A DNA stretch of 5,794 nucleotides from Chloroflexota bacterium (GCA_016210435.1 JACQUF010000221.1:1-5794), one strand, 5' to 3'; positions 1-5,792 are shown, counted from the first letter of the stretch. Numbers and translations: made by a program. Notes: generated by a model not told the origin, from the sequence alone.

Positions 1-76
1 AGTTCTTCTCGGAGTTCCCCGAATCCCAATCGAAGCCTTCAAGCGCCGCAAGTAAGTCATCGGGAACGCCCTTCAT
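1..76 (-). CDS. brnT: BrnT-like toxin of a type II toxin-antitoxin system, N-terminal 25 codons only
   Basis: Minus-strand reading frame starting at the ATG complementary to 74-76 and open to the left edge, so only 25 residues are visible. They include the stretch GFDWDSGNSEKN, which resembles the N-terminus of BrnT-family ribonuclease toxins, where a (F/Y)xWDxxNxxKNxxKHGV pattern leads into the RNase fold. The next base beyond the last full codon is T, compatible with the Trp or other residue that usually follows. In the known family, BrnT is a small RNase neutralised by the DNA-binding antitoxin BrnA encoded just downstream, which here would lie outside the window. There is no Shine-Dalgarno before the ATG. 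A strong -10 element sits so close that the mRNA is probably leaderless. The family call rests on a short N-terminal match, so it is good but not certain. Confidence 0.68.
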   Translation of the reverse strand, partial: MKGVPDDLLAALEGFDWDSGNSEKN

Positions 77-79
77 CGC

Positions 80-100
80 CGTATATTATAGCAATATACG
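80..100. promoter_or_regulatory. Palindromic operator overlapping the brnT-like promoter
   Basis: Perfect inverted repeat with 8-bp arms, CGTATATT (80-87) and AATATACG (93-100), separated by a 5-bp spacer. It fully covers the -10 element. Because it overlaps the core promoter rather than lying in a transcribed tail, an operator for a dimeric repressor fits better than a terminator. In BrnT-BrnA systems the BrnA antitoxin represses its own promoter, so this is the likely BrnA site; that assignment is inference. Confidence 0.6.
85..93 (-). promoter_or_regulatory. Extended -10 promoter element of the brnT-like gene, probable leaderless start
   Basis: Read on the minus strand this is TGCTATAAT, a perfect TATAAT -10 hexamer (85-90) preceded by the TGn extended -10 motif. 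Only 8 bases separate the hexamer from the ATG at 76, so a transcript starting 6-8 bases downstream of the -10 would begin at or within 1-2 bases of the start codon. I see no good -35 hexamer at 17-18 bp spacing, which is common for extended -10 promoters. Confidence 0.7.
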
Positions 101-243
101 CACGGCTTTGGCTCATCGATGCCTTCCGGGTTCCAGAAAAGCGCCCCACCGCGCTTGTAACCCCCGGGCTATGCCGTTTCCACACGAGGGTCTACCCGGC
201 GCACACGCCACTCATCCCCGGCCGGCACTAAGCTGCCCCCACT

Positions 244-852
244 ATGGTTGCCACTGTGATGACCACTATCCGCCCGGGGCTCCGGTTCGACCGCCGCCTG
301 GTCACGGTCGTGGCCGCCATAACACTCGCGATCCTGCTTCCGGTCCTTCTTCAGAACTACGTTCGGATCGACGCCGAAGCCCTCGCCGGGGCAGGATATG
401 CGGCTCTCTTCCTGATTGCGTTCGTAAGCGGTGCGACGTTCTTTCTGCCGGTCCCGATCCTGCCGCTCGTCTTCGCGGGCGCCAGCCTCTTCAATCCCGG
501 CCTGGTCGCCCTCGTGGCCGCGACCGGCATGGCGCTCGGCATGGGTCTTACCTACTTCCTGGGTGCCTGGATCAGAGACCACCTGAACTGGCGAGTCGCG
601 ACGCGCGCCGACCGTCTGGGAGCAATCGTTCGAGTAGTGGGCATCTGGCTGAGGCGGTCGAGCGTCCTCGGCGCTTTCATCCTGGCCGCCACGCCCAATC
701 CGGTCTACGACTTCGCAGGCGTAATCGCGGGTTCCGCCCAGGCGCCCCTGGGCCGCTTCATGGCCGGGGTCTTCCTGGGCAAGCTCACCCAGGCCCTGAT
801 TGTGGCGATCGCCGGATTCCTGACGGCTGGCAGGATCCCCGGGCTGTCCTGA
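244..852 (+). CDS. VTT-domain (DedA/SNARE-associated-like) integral membrane protein
   Basis: 202-residue hydrophobic protein of the VTT / SNARE-associated Golgi protein superfamily. Predicted membrane segments lie around residues 19-39, 52-70, 70-80 (a Pro-rich re-entrant-like loop FLPVPILPLVFAG), 86-108, 140-160 and 170-196. The C-terminal family signature is visible as ATPNPVYDFAGVIAG (149-163), followed by a basic/glycine helix with PLGRF and GK(L)T near 168-182. Relatives include DedA-family proteins, implicated in lipid carrier translocation and membrane homeostasis; the substrate here cannot be told. Length is normal for the family. The start is uncertain: there is no clear Shine-Dalgarno before the ATG at 244, and another in-frame ATG lies at 259. 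The gene is divergent from the brnT-like gene and convergent with the small gene at 859-1026, with 6 bases between the two stop codons. Confidence 0.85.
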   Translation: MVATVMTTIRPGLRFDRRLVTVVAAITLAILLPVLLQNYVRIDAEALAGAGYAALFLIAFVSGATFFLPVPILPLVFAGASLFNPGLVALVAATGMALGMGLTYFLGAWIRDHLNWRVATRADRLGAIVRVVGIWLRRSSVLGAFILAATPNPVYDFAGVIAGSAQAPLGRFMAGVFLGKLTQALIVAIAGFLTAGRIPGLS

Positions 853-858
853 CCCCGT

Positions 859-1026
859 TTAGCCCTCGCCGAACAGGCGGTCCGTGTTGCGGTAGGCGAA
901 CGTCTCCTGCACGCCCGGATCAAGCCTGCCGATGAATGCGCGGGCAAATTCGTCGAGCGCAGCACTGACGTCCCGGTCAGCGGCTGGAGGGACCGCATAC
1001 AATCTCCCAACTGAAATCCGTCGCAT
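859..1026 (-). CDS. Small hypothetical protein, 55 residues
   Basis: A short minus-strand frame from ATG (1026-1024) to TAA (861-859). The case for a real gene is a strong Shine-Dalgarno (GGAGGGGA) 4 bases before the ATG, normal-looking residue composition, and placement that fills the gap between the VTT gene and the enolase gene. The product starts MRRISVGRLYAVPPAADRD. Its middle (around residues 20-36) can form an amphipathic helix, VSAALDEFARAFIGRL, and it ends in a charged tail TDRLFGEG. There is no membrane segment, signal peptide or cysteine. I do not recognise a family. It converges on the VTT gene with 6 bases between stops and is divergent from the enolase gene. Its own upstream region overlaps the enolase leader. 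Confidence 0.6.
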   Translation of the reverse strand: MRRISVGRLYAVPPAADRDVSAALDEFARAFIGRLDPGVQETFAYRNTDRLFGEG

Positions 1027-1030
1027 GATG

Positions 1031-1038
1031 TCCCCTCC
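1031..1038 (-). promoter_or_regulatory. Shine-Dalgarno of the 55-residue gene
   Basis: On the minus strand the sequence is GGAGGGGA, followed by 4 bases and then ATG at 1026. It is near-consensus anti-16S pairing and is the main support for calling this short frame a gene. Confidence 0.65.
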
Positions 1039-1120
1039 ATCGAAAGATATCAGCCCTCAGCTATGCTGGGGCGCGCCGCGACGGCAGATGTCACCGGGCT
1101 GATACCTGCTCCCCAAATCG

Positions 1121-1129
1121 GGAGGGAGG
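1121..1129 (+). promoter_or_regulatory. Shine-Dalgarno that fixes the enolase-superfamily start at 1138
   Basis: GGAGGGAGG ends 8 bases before the ATG at 1138. The frame is open further upstream to an ATG at 1063, but that one has no such site, and the 25 extra residues it would add do not look like part of the family N-terminus. Confidence 0.75.
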
Positions 1130-1137
1130 CTGGTCGA

Positions 1138-2271
1138 ATGAAGATCCGTGATCTTGCGATCGAAATCTTTGCCCGCGAAGCGCCCCGGATATCCACCGCC
1201 CAGGCGCGATTCCGCTCTTCCGCGCCTCAGCATCTCGGGCTGTTGCGCCTGACCACTGAGGATGGTCTCGAAGGCAATAGCTTTCTGGGCGCCGCAAATG
1301 AGGCTGATTTGAAATCACTGGCGAACCAGGCGGCAAACCTGGTCAAGCGCGAAATGATCGGGAAGGACTGCGCCGACCGCGAGTGGCTCTGGAGTCAGCT
1401 TCGGTATTACACGTTCTACGGCCGCATGAGCTATCTCGCGTGGTCTGCTGTTGACGTGGCGCTTTGGGACCTTGCCGGCAAGGCGGCTGGCTCACCCATC
1501 TACAGGCTCCTCGGCGCGCAGCGACACTCCGTACCGGCTTACGCCAGCTCGCCCTATTACCCCGAGGTCGACGGCTACGTTGAAGAGGTCCTCCGCTACA
1601 AGCAGGCGGGCTTTACCGCCTACAAGATCCATCCTGCGGGCGTGCCGGTGTCTCGCGTGAAAGAGATCGCCAGCCGAGTGCGGGAGGCATCTGGCGATGA
1701 AATGCGCCTGATGGTCGACGCCAGTCTCTGTTACGACTACGAAGATGCGCTGGCCATTGGGAAGCACCTGGAGTCGCTCAACTACTACTGGTTTGAAGAC
1801 CCCGTGCGGTACAGCGATTTCGACGCGATCGATGAACTCGCAAGGCGGCTGGACATACCGATCGCGGTCACGGATTACCCCGACTTTCGCTTCCACGAGG
1901 CGGCACAAATGATCCGGCGCAACAACGGCGTGCGGATCATCCGGGGCGATTCGATGAAAGAGGGAATCACGGGACTCAAGAAGCTGTGCTCCCTTGCCGA
2001 AGCCTTCGGCATGAAATGCGAAGTGCACTCTTCAGTGAACTCGCTGATGAACGTCGCCAACCTCCACGTTGTGCTTTCCGTTCCGAACTGCGACTTCTAC
2101 GAGCTGATCGTGCCAACTGAAATGCTGCAATACGGGATGGCCAGGGACATCGCCGTAGCGAGCGACGGATGCGTCCATGCGCCCGAAGCTCCTGGCCTCG
2201 GTTTTGAAATCGACTGGGACCTGATCAAGAAGAGAAAAGTCGGGCAGATTGGTTTTTCCACCCTGACCTAA
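1138..2271 (+). CDS. Enolase-superfamily enzyme, mandelate racemase/muconate lactonizing type
   Basis: 377-residue protein, normal for the family. It has an N-terminal capping domain (about 1-125, including the conserved SAVDVALWDLAGKAAG near 103-118) and a C-terminal barrel. These enzymes abstract a proton alpha to a carboxylate using a metal-stabilised enediolate; typical substrates are acid sugars or small hydroxy acids, in the cytoplasm. Visible landmarks are K163-x-H165 at the usual KxK, D194 (LMVDAS), E220 (YWFEDP) and D246 (AVTDYP) at the three metal-ligand strands, spaced exactly 26 and 26 residues as in mandelate racemase, and D271/H297 (IRGDS, EVHSS) as the Asp-His dyad. H165 replaces the second Lys, and D246 stands where Glu is usual. 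The Asp-His dyad suggests a mandelate racemase-subgroup dehydratase or epimerase, but substrate cannot be assigned. No operon partner is visible. Confidence 0.9.
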   Translation: MKIRDLAIEIFAREAPRISTAQARFRSSAPQHLGLLRLTTEDGLEGNSFLGAANEADLKSLANQAANLVKREMIGKDCADREWLWSQLRYYTFYGRMSYLAWSAVDVALWDLAGKAAGSPIYRLLGAQRHSVPAYASSPYYPEVDGYVEEVLRYKQAGFTAYKIHPAGVPVSRVKEIASRVREASGDEMRLMVDASLCYDYEDALAIGKHLESLNYYWFEDPVRYSDFDAIDELARRLDIPIAVTDYPDFRFHEAAQMIRRNNGVRIIRGDSMKEGITGLKKLCSLAEAFGMKCEVHSSVNSLMNVANLHVVLSVPNCDFYELIVPTEMLQYGMARDIAVASDGCVHAPEAPGLGFEIDWDLIKKRKVGQIGFSTLT

Positions 2272-2313
2272 GGACGGCACTCGTCGCATGAACATGACCC
2301 CGGCCGGCCCCAA

Positions 2314-2427
2314 GATCACGCCGACCGCGAGCATGAGTTCAAGGGGATTTCTTCCGGGCGCTACACCGGGTTCGCGTATACCGTTGGCTACGCGAAGGCG
2401 ATGCTGCAGGCCGCTATCGCGTCCTAG
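2314..2427 (+). pseudogene. Orphan C-terminal gene remnant downstream of the enolase gene
   Basis: In the same frame as the enolase gene, but after its TAA, the sequence stays open to TAG at 2425-2427. From 2314 it encodes a 37-residue stretch with natural-looking composition: EHEFKGISSGRYTG, then FAYTVGYAKAMLQAAIAS at the end. It has no usable start codon before a late internal ATG at 2401 and no ribosome site. The most economical reading is the surviving 3' end of a decayed or rearranged gene. The 3' boundary is the stop; the 5' boundary is approximate, and the frame is open back to 2272. I do not recognise the parent family with confidence; the terminal pattern might be the tail of a dehydrogenase-like enzyme, but this is weak. 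Confidence 0.45.
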
Positions 2428-2474
2428 CACCTCAGGCCAGCAACCCCTCACCCCTTCCACCGCAGGCGGATAGT

Positions 2475-2498
2475 CCCTTTCCCACAAGGGGGAGAGGG
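2475..2498. repeat. Intergenic hairpin repeat of the CCCTCTCCC-ACAA-GGGGAGAGGG type
   Basis: Inverted repeat with a 9-bp stem (2475-2483 with 2490-2498, one G-T pair) and a 6-base loop, preceded by a C-rich tract containing CCCCTCACCCC. It resembles the widespread intergenic element found between genes in many high-GC bacteria. It lies between the converging enolase remnant and protease gene, so it could limit readthrough. However, no T-tract follows on either strand, so I do not call it an intrinsic terminator. Confidence 0.5.
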
Positions 2499-2511
2499 CT
2501 CGCGTTTGGGG

Positions 2512-5500
2512 CTACTGGCCGGTCCAGCCCTTCACGAGCTTCATCGCTTCTTCGATCCCGACGGCGAGAGCGTGGTCCCTGGCGACGAGGTACTCGAGGA
2601 TCGCAGAAGACGATGGCTTGGGCGGCTCGCCCGCGCCCCGTTTTCCCTCAGGGTCCTCGCCACCCCAGATCACGCCAACCACCTGGCCATCGAGGTTGAG
2701 GACCGGCGAGCCGCTACTCCCCTTCATCGACGGCGTAGTTGCTGCGAACTCCCTGACCGGATTCCCCGTGGTATCGATCGCCGGGCTTACTTTGACGAAC
2801 TTGCCAAGCGATGCGATCCAGTTACCGATTCCGCCCGGATTCCCGACGACTATGAGCGGCTGGTCGGGCTGCAGGCTGAGTGACGAGCCAATCGTCACGG
2901 GCATGAGGTCAGGCGGCGCGTCGATCTTCAGCAACGCGATGTCCGGCTGCTTGATCGATGCCAGAACTTTGGCAGGGAAGCTCCGTCCACCGACGAGCCA
3001 CACGATGACATTCTCACCGTTCTTTCCCTCGATGTTGTGGTTGTTCGTCAGGATCAGGCCGTCCTTCGAGATCACGAATCCGCTGGCCGTGGCCTCCTTG
3101 CTCAGGTCGAGAAAGACCACAGAGGCCCGCACTTTGTCCGCCGCGGCCGTGGCCTTTGCGCGCACATCTTCCGGGAAGAAGGGCTTGAGTTCCGCATCGA
3201 CAAGGGTCTCCGGAGACGGAATCAGGACGAGCCCTGGTATGCACCCGACTACGGAGCGGAATTGCGACGGCGTGAGCGAGGTGGAACCGAATCCGGAAAA
3301 GTCCGGCAGCCCCCCGCCATCCGTCAGTTTGAACAGTGCGGACTGCGTTCCAAGGACTCCCGAGACGCAGGTCCGGGCGGCCGGCGTGAGCTCCGGCTTC
3401 GTCTGGGAGGCAATCGACCCGGAAGCCGGCTTTAACGACGCTCCGCCCGGGACGTTCGCGGCGACGAGCATGGCCTCCTCGATGGGCACCGCCTGGGAAA
3501 TCTGAGAGGTGACCGTTCGCTCTCGGATCTTGCGCGAGCCGGGGATCGGCGCGCCGTTGGGTCTCGGCGGAAGTCGCTGGGTGCCACCGTAGGCCACACC
3601 AACGACCTTTCCATCGAGATCGATCAGCGGGCCTCCGCTGCTTCCCGCGGATCCCGGTACGGTACTGACCAGATCGACGATTACCTGCTGGCGTTGCTCA
3701 GGGTCCAGCGATTTGACAGGAGTAAACGTCGTCTTGTTCAGCTCGAGGAACTGACCCGCCGTGGCAAGCCAGTTGCCGAATCCTCCCGGGTGACCTATCG
3801 CGATGAGGGCGTCGCCGACCTTGAGGTTCGCCGTGCTCCCGATCGGAAGCGGCTGGATGTCGGCCGGGGCGTCGATTTTCAACACCGCAATATCTGGCGT
3901 CACGACCTTTCCAACAACCTGCGCGGGGAACTTGCGCCCGTCGCGCAGCCACACCACCAGGCCAGTCATTCCCGAGACGACGTGGTTGTTGGTCATGACC
4001 AGGCCGTCTTTGGAGATGAAGAATCCTGATCCGAGCGCGCCCTCGGCGGATTCGATAGCCACTACCGAATTTGTCGCCTTGTCCGCGGCGGCCTGCGCTT
4101 TCGCCCTCACATCGGCGGGCAGATGCTGGAGCGGCAGATTCGATCCCAGGCCGGGCACGCAGTCGATCACGACCTGGAAGTCGTTCGCAGACAACGGAAA
4201 TGCGCCTGAGATCGAGAAGTCCGGAAGACCACCTTGAGTCAAACGGAACCCGGGTACGGAGTCGGCCCTGTGCGTACCCTTCAGGCAGTCCCAGAACTCC
4301 TGCTCCGCAGGCGTGCGAGCGGCGATCTGCGGCATATCCGACTGGCCAGCGCTTGGTCCCGATCCGAGAACGAGCAGGCCTGACTTATCGGCACAGGCCT
4401 GGATTCCTTCCAGATTCGGCCCCAGGGTTGCCGGATTCAGTCCCGGGCCGAAAGTGAGCTGGCCGTTTTGAATCGAAACCGCGGCGGCTTGCTGAGCCCC
4501 GATTACGCCCGCAACGCACTTCTGGAACTCCGCGTGCTTCGGGTCCGATGCCGGCGCCTGCGTGACCGGCGCGGTCGGGAATGGCAGAGGCGGGGCTTGG
4601 CCGACCGGAGGCAAGGTGGGGACCGCAAGCGGCGGAAATCCAGAAGGCGGAGTCTGACCGGCCGGCGCCTGGCCGACGGGTGCCTGTCCGACGGGCGGGA
4701 ATGGCGAACCCCCCGCCCCCGCTCCCGCACTCGCCAGGGTTTGCTGGGCGCAGAACAGGACCGCTGTCGTCAGTTGCGGGGGCAATTTCGACGGGTCTAT
4801 GCCCTCGCCGAACGTAATGTTCCCGTCGACGATCTTGACCGCGGCCGCCACTTCAGCCCCGGCGAGGCTTGCCACGCATTGCGTGAAGGCCGCCTGCTGG
4901 CCCGCGGGAGGGGCCTGGGCTGAGGGCTGTGAAGGTGCGCCGCCCGCGGGCGGCTGAGGAGTGATACCCGATGGCGGTTGGGGCAAGGCACCGGCTGGCG
5001 GTTGTGGGATGGCGCCTGCGCTCGGACCCGCGCCTGGAGGCGCGGCTGCGGCCGCGAATTTCTGGGCGCACGCAAGGATTGCTGACGTCTGTTGAGGAGT
5101 GAGTTTCGATGGATCCAGCCCTTGCCCGAAGGTGAGCGATCCGCCTGTGATTCCCACCGCCGTTCCGATCACGGGGCCGAGCGACTGCGTCACGCACTGG
5201 CGGAACGCGTCGGCAGCTCCCGCGGCGGTCGAAGGCGGCTGGAGGCTGCCCGGCGGGAGCGCACCTCCCGGCAGCTGTGGAATGTTGCCTGGCAGGCCGC
5301 CAGCGGGGGGCTGCGCGCCGCCGGGCGCGGTTCCCGCGATCCCCTGCTCCTCCCCGCACTTCATGACCGCGGCAATTTGCGCCTGGCTGAGCGTGGCGGG
5401 ATTGAATCCCTCCTTGAACCCCAGCCCCTTGTCATCGACGATCACCGAATCGGCGAGTTCCTGCCCCGCCGCGCTGGCCACGCACTTTTTGAACACGGCT

Positions 5501-5604
5501 GCGTCGAACTGGAAAGCGTCCGCGGACGGCGCGCCATCCGGAAGGAGCAGCTTTAATAGCCCTTCTTCGGAGATGTTCAGCGCCTTGCGATATCGGCCGC
5601 GCAT
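2512..5604 (-). CDS. Large exported two-cysteine-repeat protein with two tandem HtrA-like serine protease domains
   Basis: 1030 residues to the TAG at 2514-2512. Residues 1-430 carry four two-cysteine repeats (C41-C83, C137-C179, C243-C285, C363-C404) joined by Pro/Gly/Gln/Ala-rich linkers. Two homologous modules follow. Module 1 (about 440-715) has the pair C440-C482, a helix PADVRAKAQAAADK, then a trypsin-like S1C domain with H541 (TNNHVV), D571 (TPDIAVLKID) and S656 (GSSGGP). Module 2 (about 746-1024) has C746-C788, helix PEDVRAKATAAADK, then H856 (TNNHNI), D888 (QPDIALLKID) and S964 (GSSGSP). No PDZ domain follows either protease. All 12 cysteines are in the repeats, pointing to an extracytoplasmic protein with disulfides. 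The listed ATG has no Shine-Dalgarno and no signal peptide follows it; the true start is probably beyond the right edge, with the frame broken near 5577-5600. Substrate unknown; an envelope or secreted protein-processing role is inference. Confidence 0.88.
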   Translation of the reverse strand: MRGRYRKALNISEEGLLKLLLPDGAPSADAFQFDAAVFKKCVASAAGQELADSVIVDDKGLGFKEGFNPATLSQAQIAAVMKCGEEQGIAGTAPGGAQPPAGGLPGNIPQLPGGALPPGSLQPPSTAAGAADAFRQCVTQSLGPVIGTAVGITGGSLTFGQGLDPSKLTPQQTSAILACAQKFAAAAAPPGAGPSAGAIPQPPAGALPQPPSGITPQPPAGGAPSQPSAQAPPAGQQAAFTQCVASLAGAEVAAAVKIVDGNITFGEGIDPSKLPPQLTTAVLFCAQQTLASAGAGAGGSPFPPVGQAPVGQAPAGQTPPSGFPPLAVPTLPPVGQAPPLPFPTAPVTQAPASDPKHAEFQKCVAGVIGAQQAAAVSIQNGQLTFGPGLNPATLGPNLEGIQACADKSGLLVLGSGPSAGQSDMPQIAARTPAEQEFWDCLKGTHRADSVPGFRLTQGGLPDFSISGAFPLSANDFQVVIDCVPGLGSNLPLQHLPADVRAKAQAAADKATNSVVAIESAEGALGSGFFISKDGLVMTNNHVVSGMTGLVVWLRDGRKFPAQVVGKVVTPDIAVLKIDAPADIQPLPIGSTANLKVGDALIAIGHPGGFGNWLATAGQFLELNKTTFTPVKSLDPEQRQQVIVDLVSTVPGSAGSSGGPLIDLDGKVVGVAYGGTQRLPPRPNGAPIPGSRKIRERTVTSQISQAVPIEEAMLVAANVPGGASLKPASGSIASQTKPELTPAARTCVSGVLGTQSALFKLTDGGGLPDFSGFGSTSLTPSQFRSVVGCIPGLVLIPSPETLVDAELKPFFPEDVRAKATAAADKVRASVVFLDLSKEATASGFVISKDGLILTNNHNIEGKNGENVIVWLVGGRSFPAKVLASIKQPDIALLKIDAPPDLMPVTIGSSLSLQPDQPLIVVGNPGGIGNWIASLGKFVKVSPAIDTTGNPVREFAATTPSMKGSSGSPVLNLDGQVVGVIWGGEDPEGKRGAGEPPKPSSSAILEYLVARDHALAVGIEEAMKLVKGWTGQ
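2533..4287 (-). repeat. Tandem duplication of a repeat-helix-protease module
   Basis: Module 1 (about 3460-4287) and module 2 (about 2533-3369) share the same order of parts: cysteine pair with GGLPDFS, P(A/E)DVRAKA(Q/T)AAADK helix, SGF(F/V)ISKDGL(V/I)(M/L)TNNH, PDIA(V/L)LKIDAP, PGG(F/I)GNW, GSSG(G/S)P and a terminal IEEAM helix. From first Cys to the Met of IEEAM the two spans are 272 and 275 residues, so the whole module was duplicated, not just the protease fold. The copies have diverged substantially at the protein level. Confidence 0.82.
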
Positions 5605-5723
5605 TTCATGATCCCGGCCATCTGTTCCGCGGTCGGCAGGATCGAAGGGTCGAGGTCCAGCGTTCCGTCAGGGTTGATCTCCAGCTGGCCCGCGAACTCC
5701 GCGCCCGCCTCTTTCGCGATGCA
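3241..5723 (-). repeat. Seven copies of a roughly 43-residue two-cysteine repeat
   Basis: Copies lie at 5601-5723 (shifted frame), 5356-5484, 5068-5196, 4750-4878, 4393-4518, 4159-4287 and 3241-3369. Cys-to-Cys distance is 42 residues in five copies, 41 in one and 40 in the copy at the right edge. The first five share a core like CVxxxxGxxxAxxV...GxLxFGxGLDPxxL followed by an amphipathic stretch ending in C. The last two, each just before a protease, carry GGLPDFS in the centre and end in (D/G)C(V/I)PGL. So there are two subtypes of one repeat. The pairing of cysteines implies one intra-repeat disulfide; I do not recognise it as a named domain. Confidence 0.8.
4933..5004 (-). repeat. Three octapeptide repeats in a proline-rich linker
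   Basis: Residues 201-224 of the protease gene read QPPAGALP, QPPSGITP, QPPAGGAP, with a degenerate preceding copy GPSAGAIP. This is one of several Pro-rich spacers between two-cysteine repeats. Another, at about 4540-4734, contains PVGQAPVGQAPAGQ-like pentapeptide repeats. They are likely flexible extended spacers for a surface or secreted protein. Confidence 0.7.
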
Positions 5724-5792
5724 GTCTCTGACCGCTCCCGCCGCGTCGGCGGCCTTGACTGACTTCGGAACGGGCGTCGGGGTAGGTGTTGG
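5577..5792 (-). pseudogene. Upstream segment of the same repeat-protease gene in a shifted frame, partial at the right edge
   Basis: Reading leftwards from 5792, a minus-strand frame gives a PTPTPTPVPKS linker and then another two-cysteine repeat (Cys codons at 5723-5721 and 5603-5601, 40 residues apart) matching those in the following frame. It ends at TGA 5579-5577, overlapping the 2512-5604 frame by 28 bases. The repeat homology holds up to the second cysteine, and the linker and next repeat continue in the other frame, so the break lies between about 5577 and 5600. One missing base there would explain it. No X XXY YYZ slippery heptamer is visible, so programmed -1 frameshifting is not supported. 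Sequencing or assembly error, a real inactivating indel, or two overlapping genes remain possible. The signal peptide and start must lie outside the window. Confidence 0.72.

Noticed and set aside
101..243. Possible promoter or small gene before the VTT gene
   Set aside because: I found no convincing -35/-10 pair, ribosome site or protein-like frame in this stretch.
108..935. 275-codon plus-strand frame overlapping the VTT gene
   Set aside because: Arg/Pro/Gly-rich translation with no domain; it is a high-GC shadow of the membrane protein gene in another frame.
1063..1137. Upstream in-frame ATG extending the enolase-superfamily protein by 25 residues
   Set aside because: No ribosome site precedes 1063, whereas GGAGGGAGG lies 8 bases before the ATG at 1138, and the family N-terminus begins with the MKIRDLAIEIF-like strand.
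2032..2487. 151-codon minus-strand frame opposite the enolase 3' end
   Set aside because: It is antisense to conserved enolase residues, with no family features.
2475..2498. Intrinsic terminator for the enolase or protease gene
   Set aside because: The stem is plausible but neither strand has a T-tract after it; annotated as a repeat hairpin instead.
2618..3505. 295-codon plus-strand frame opposite the protease gene
   Set aside because: It is antisense to the well-supported second protease module and has no recognisable motif or ribosome site; long antisense frames are common at this GC content.
5577..5604. Programmed -1 ribosomal frameshift site
   Set aside because: No X XXY YYZ slippery heptamer in the overlap and no obvious downstream stem-loop; a single-base indel is simpler.
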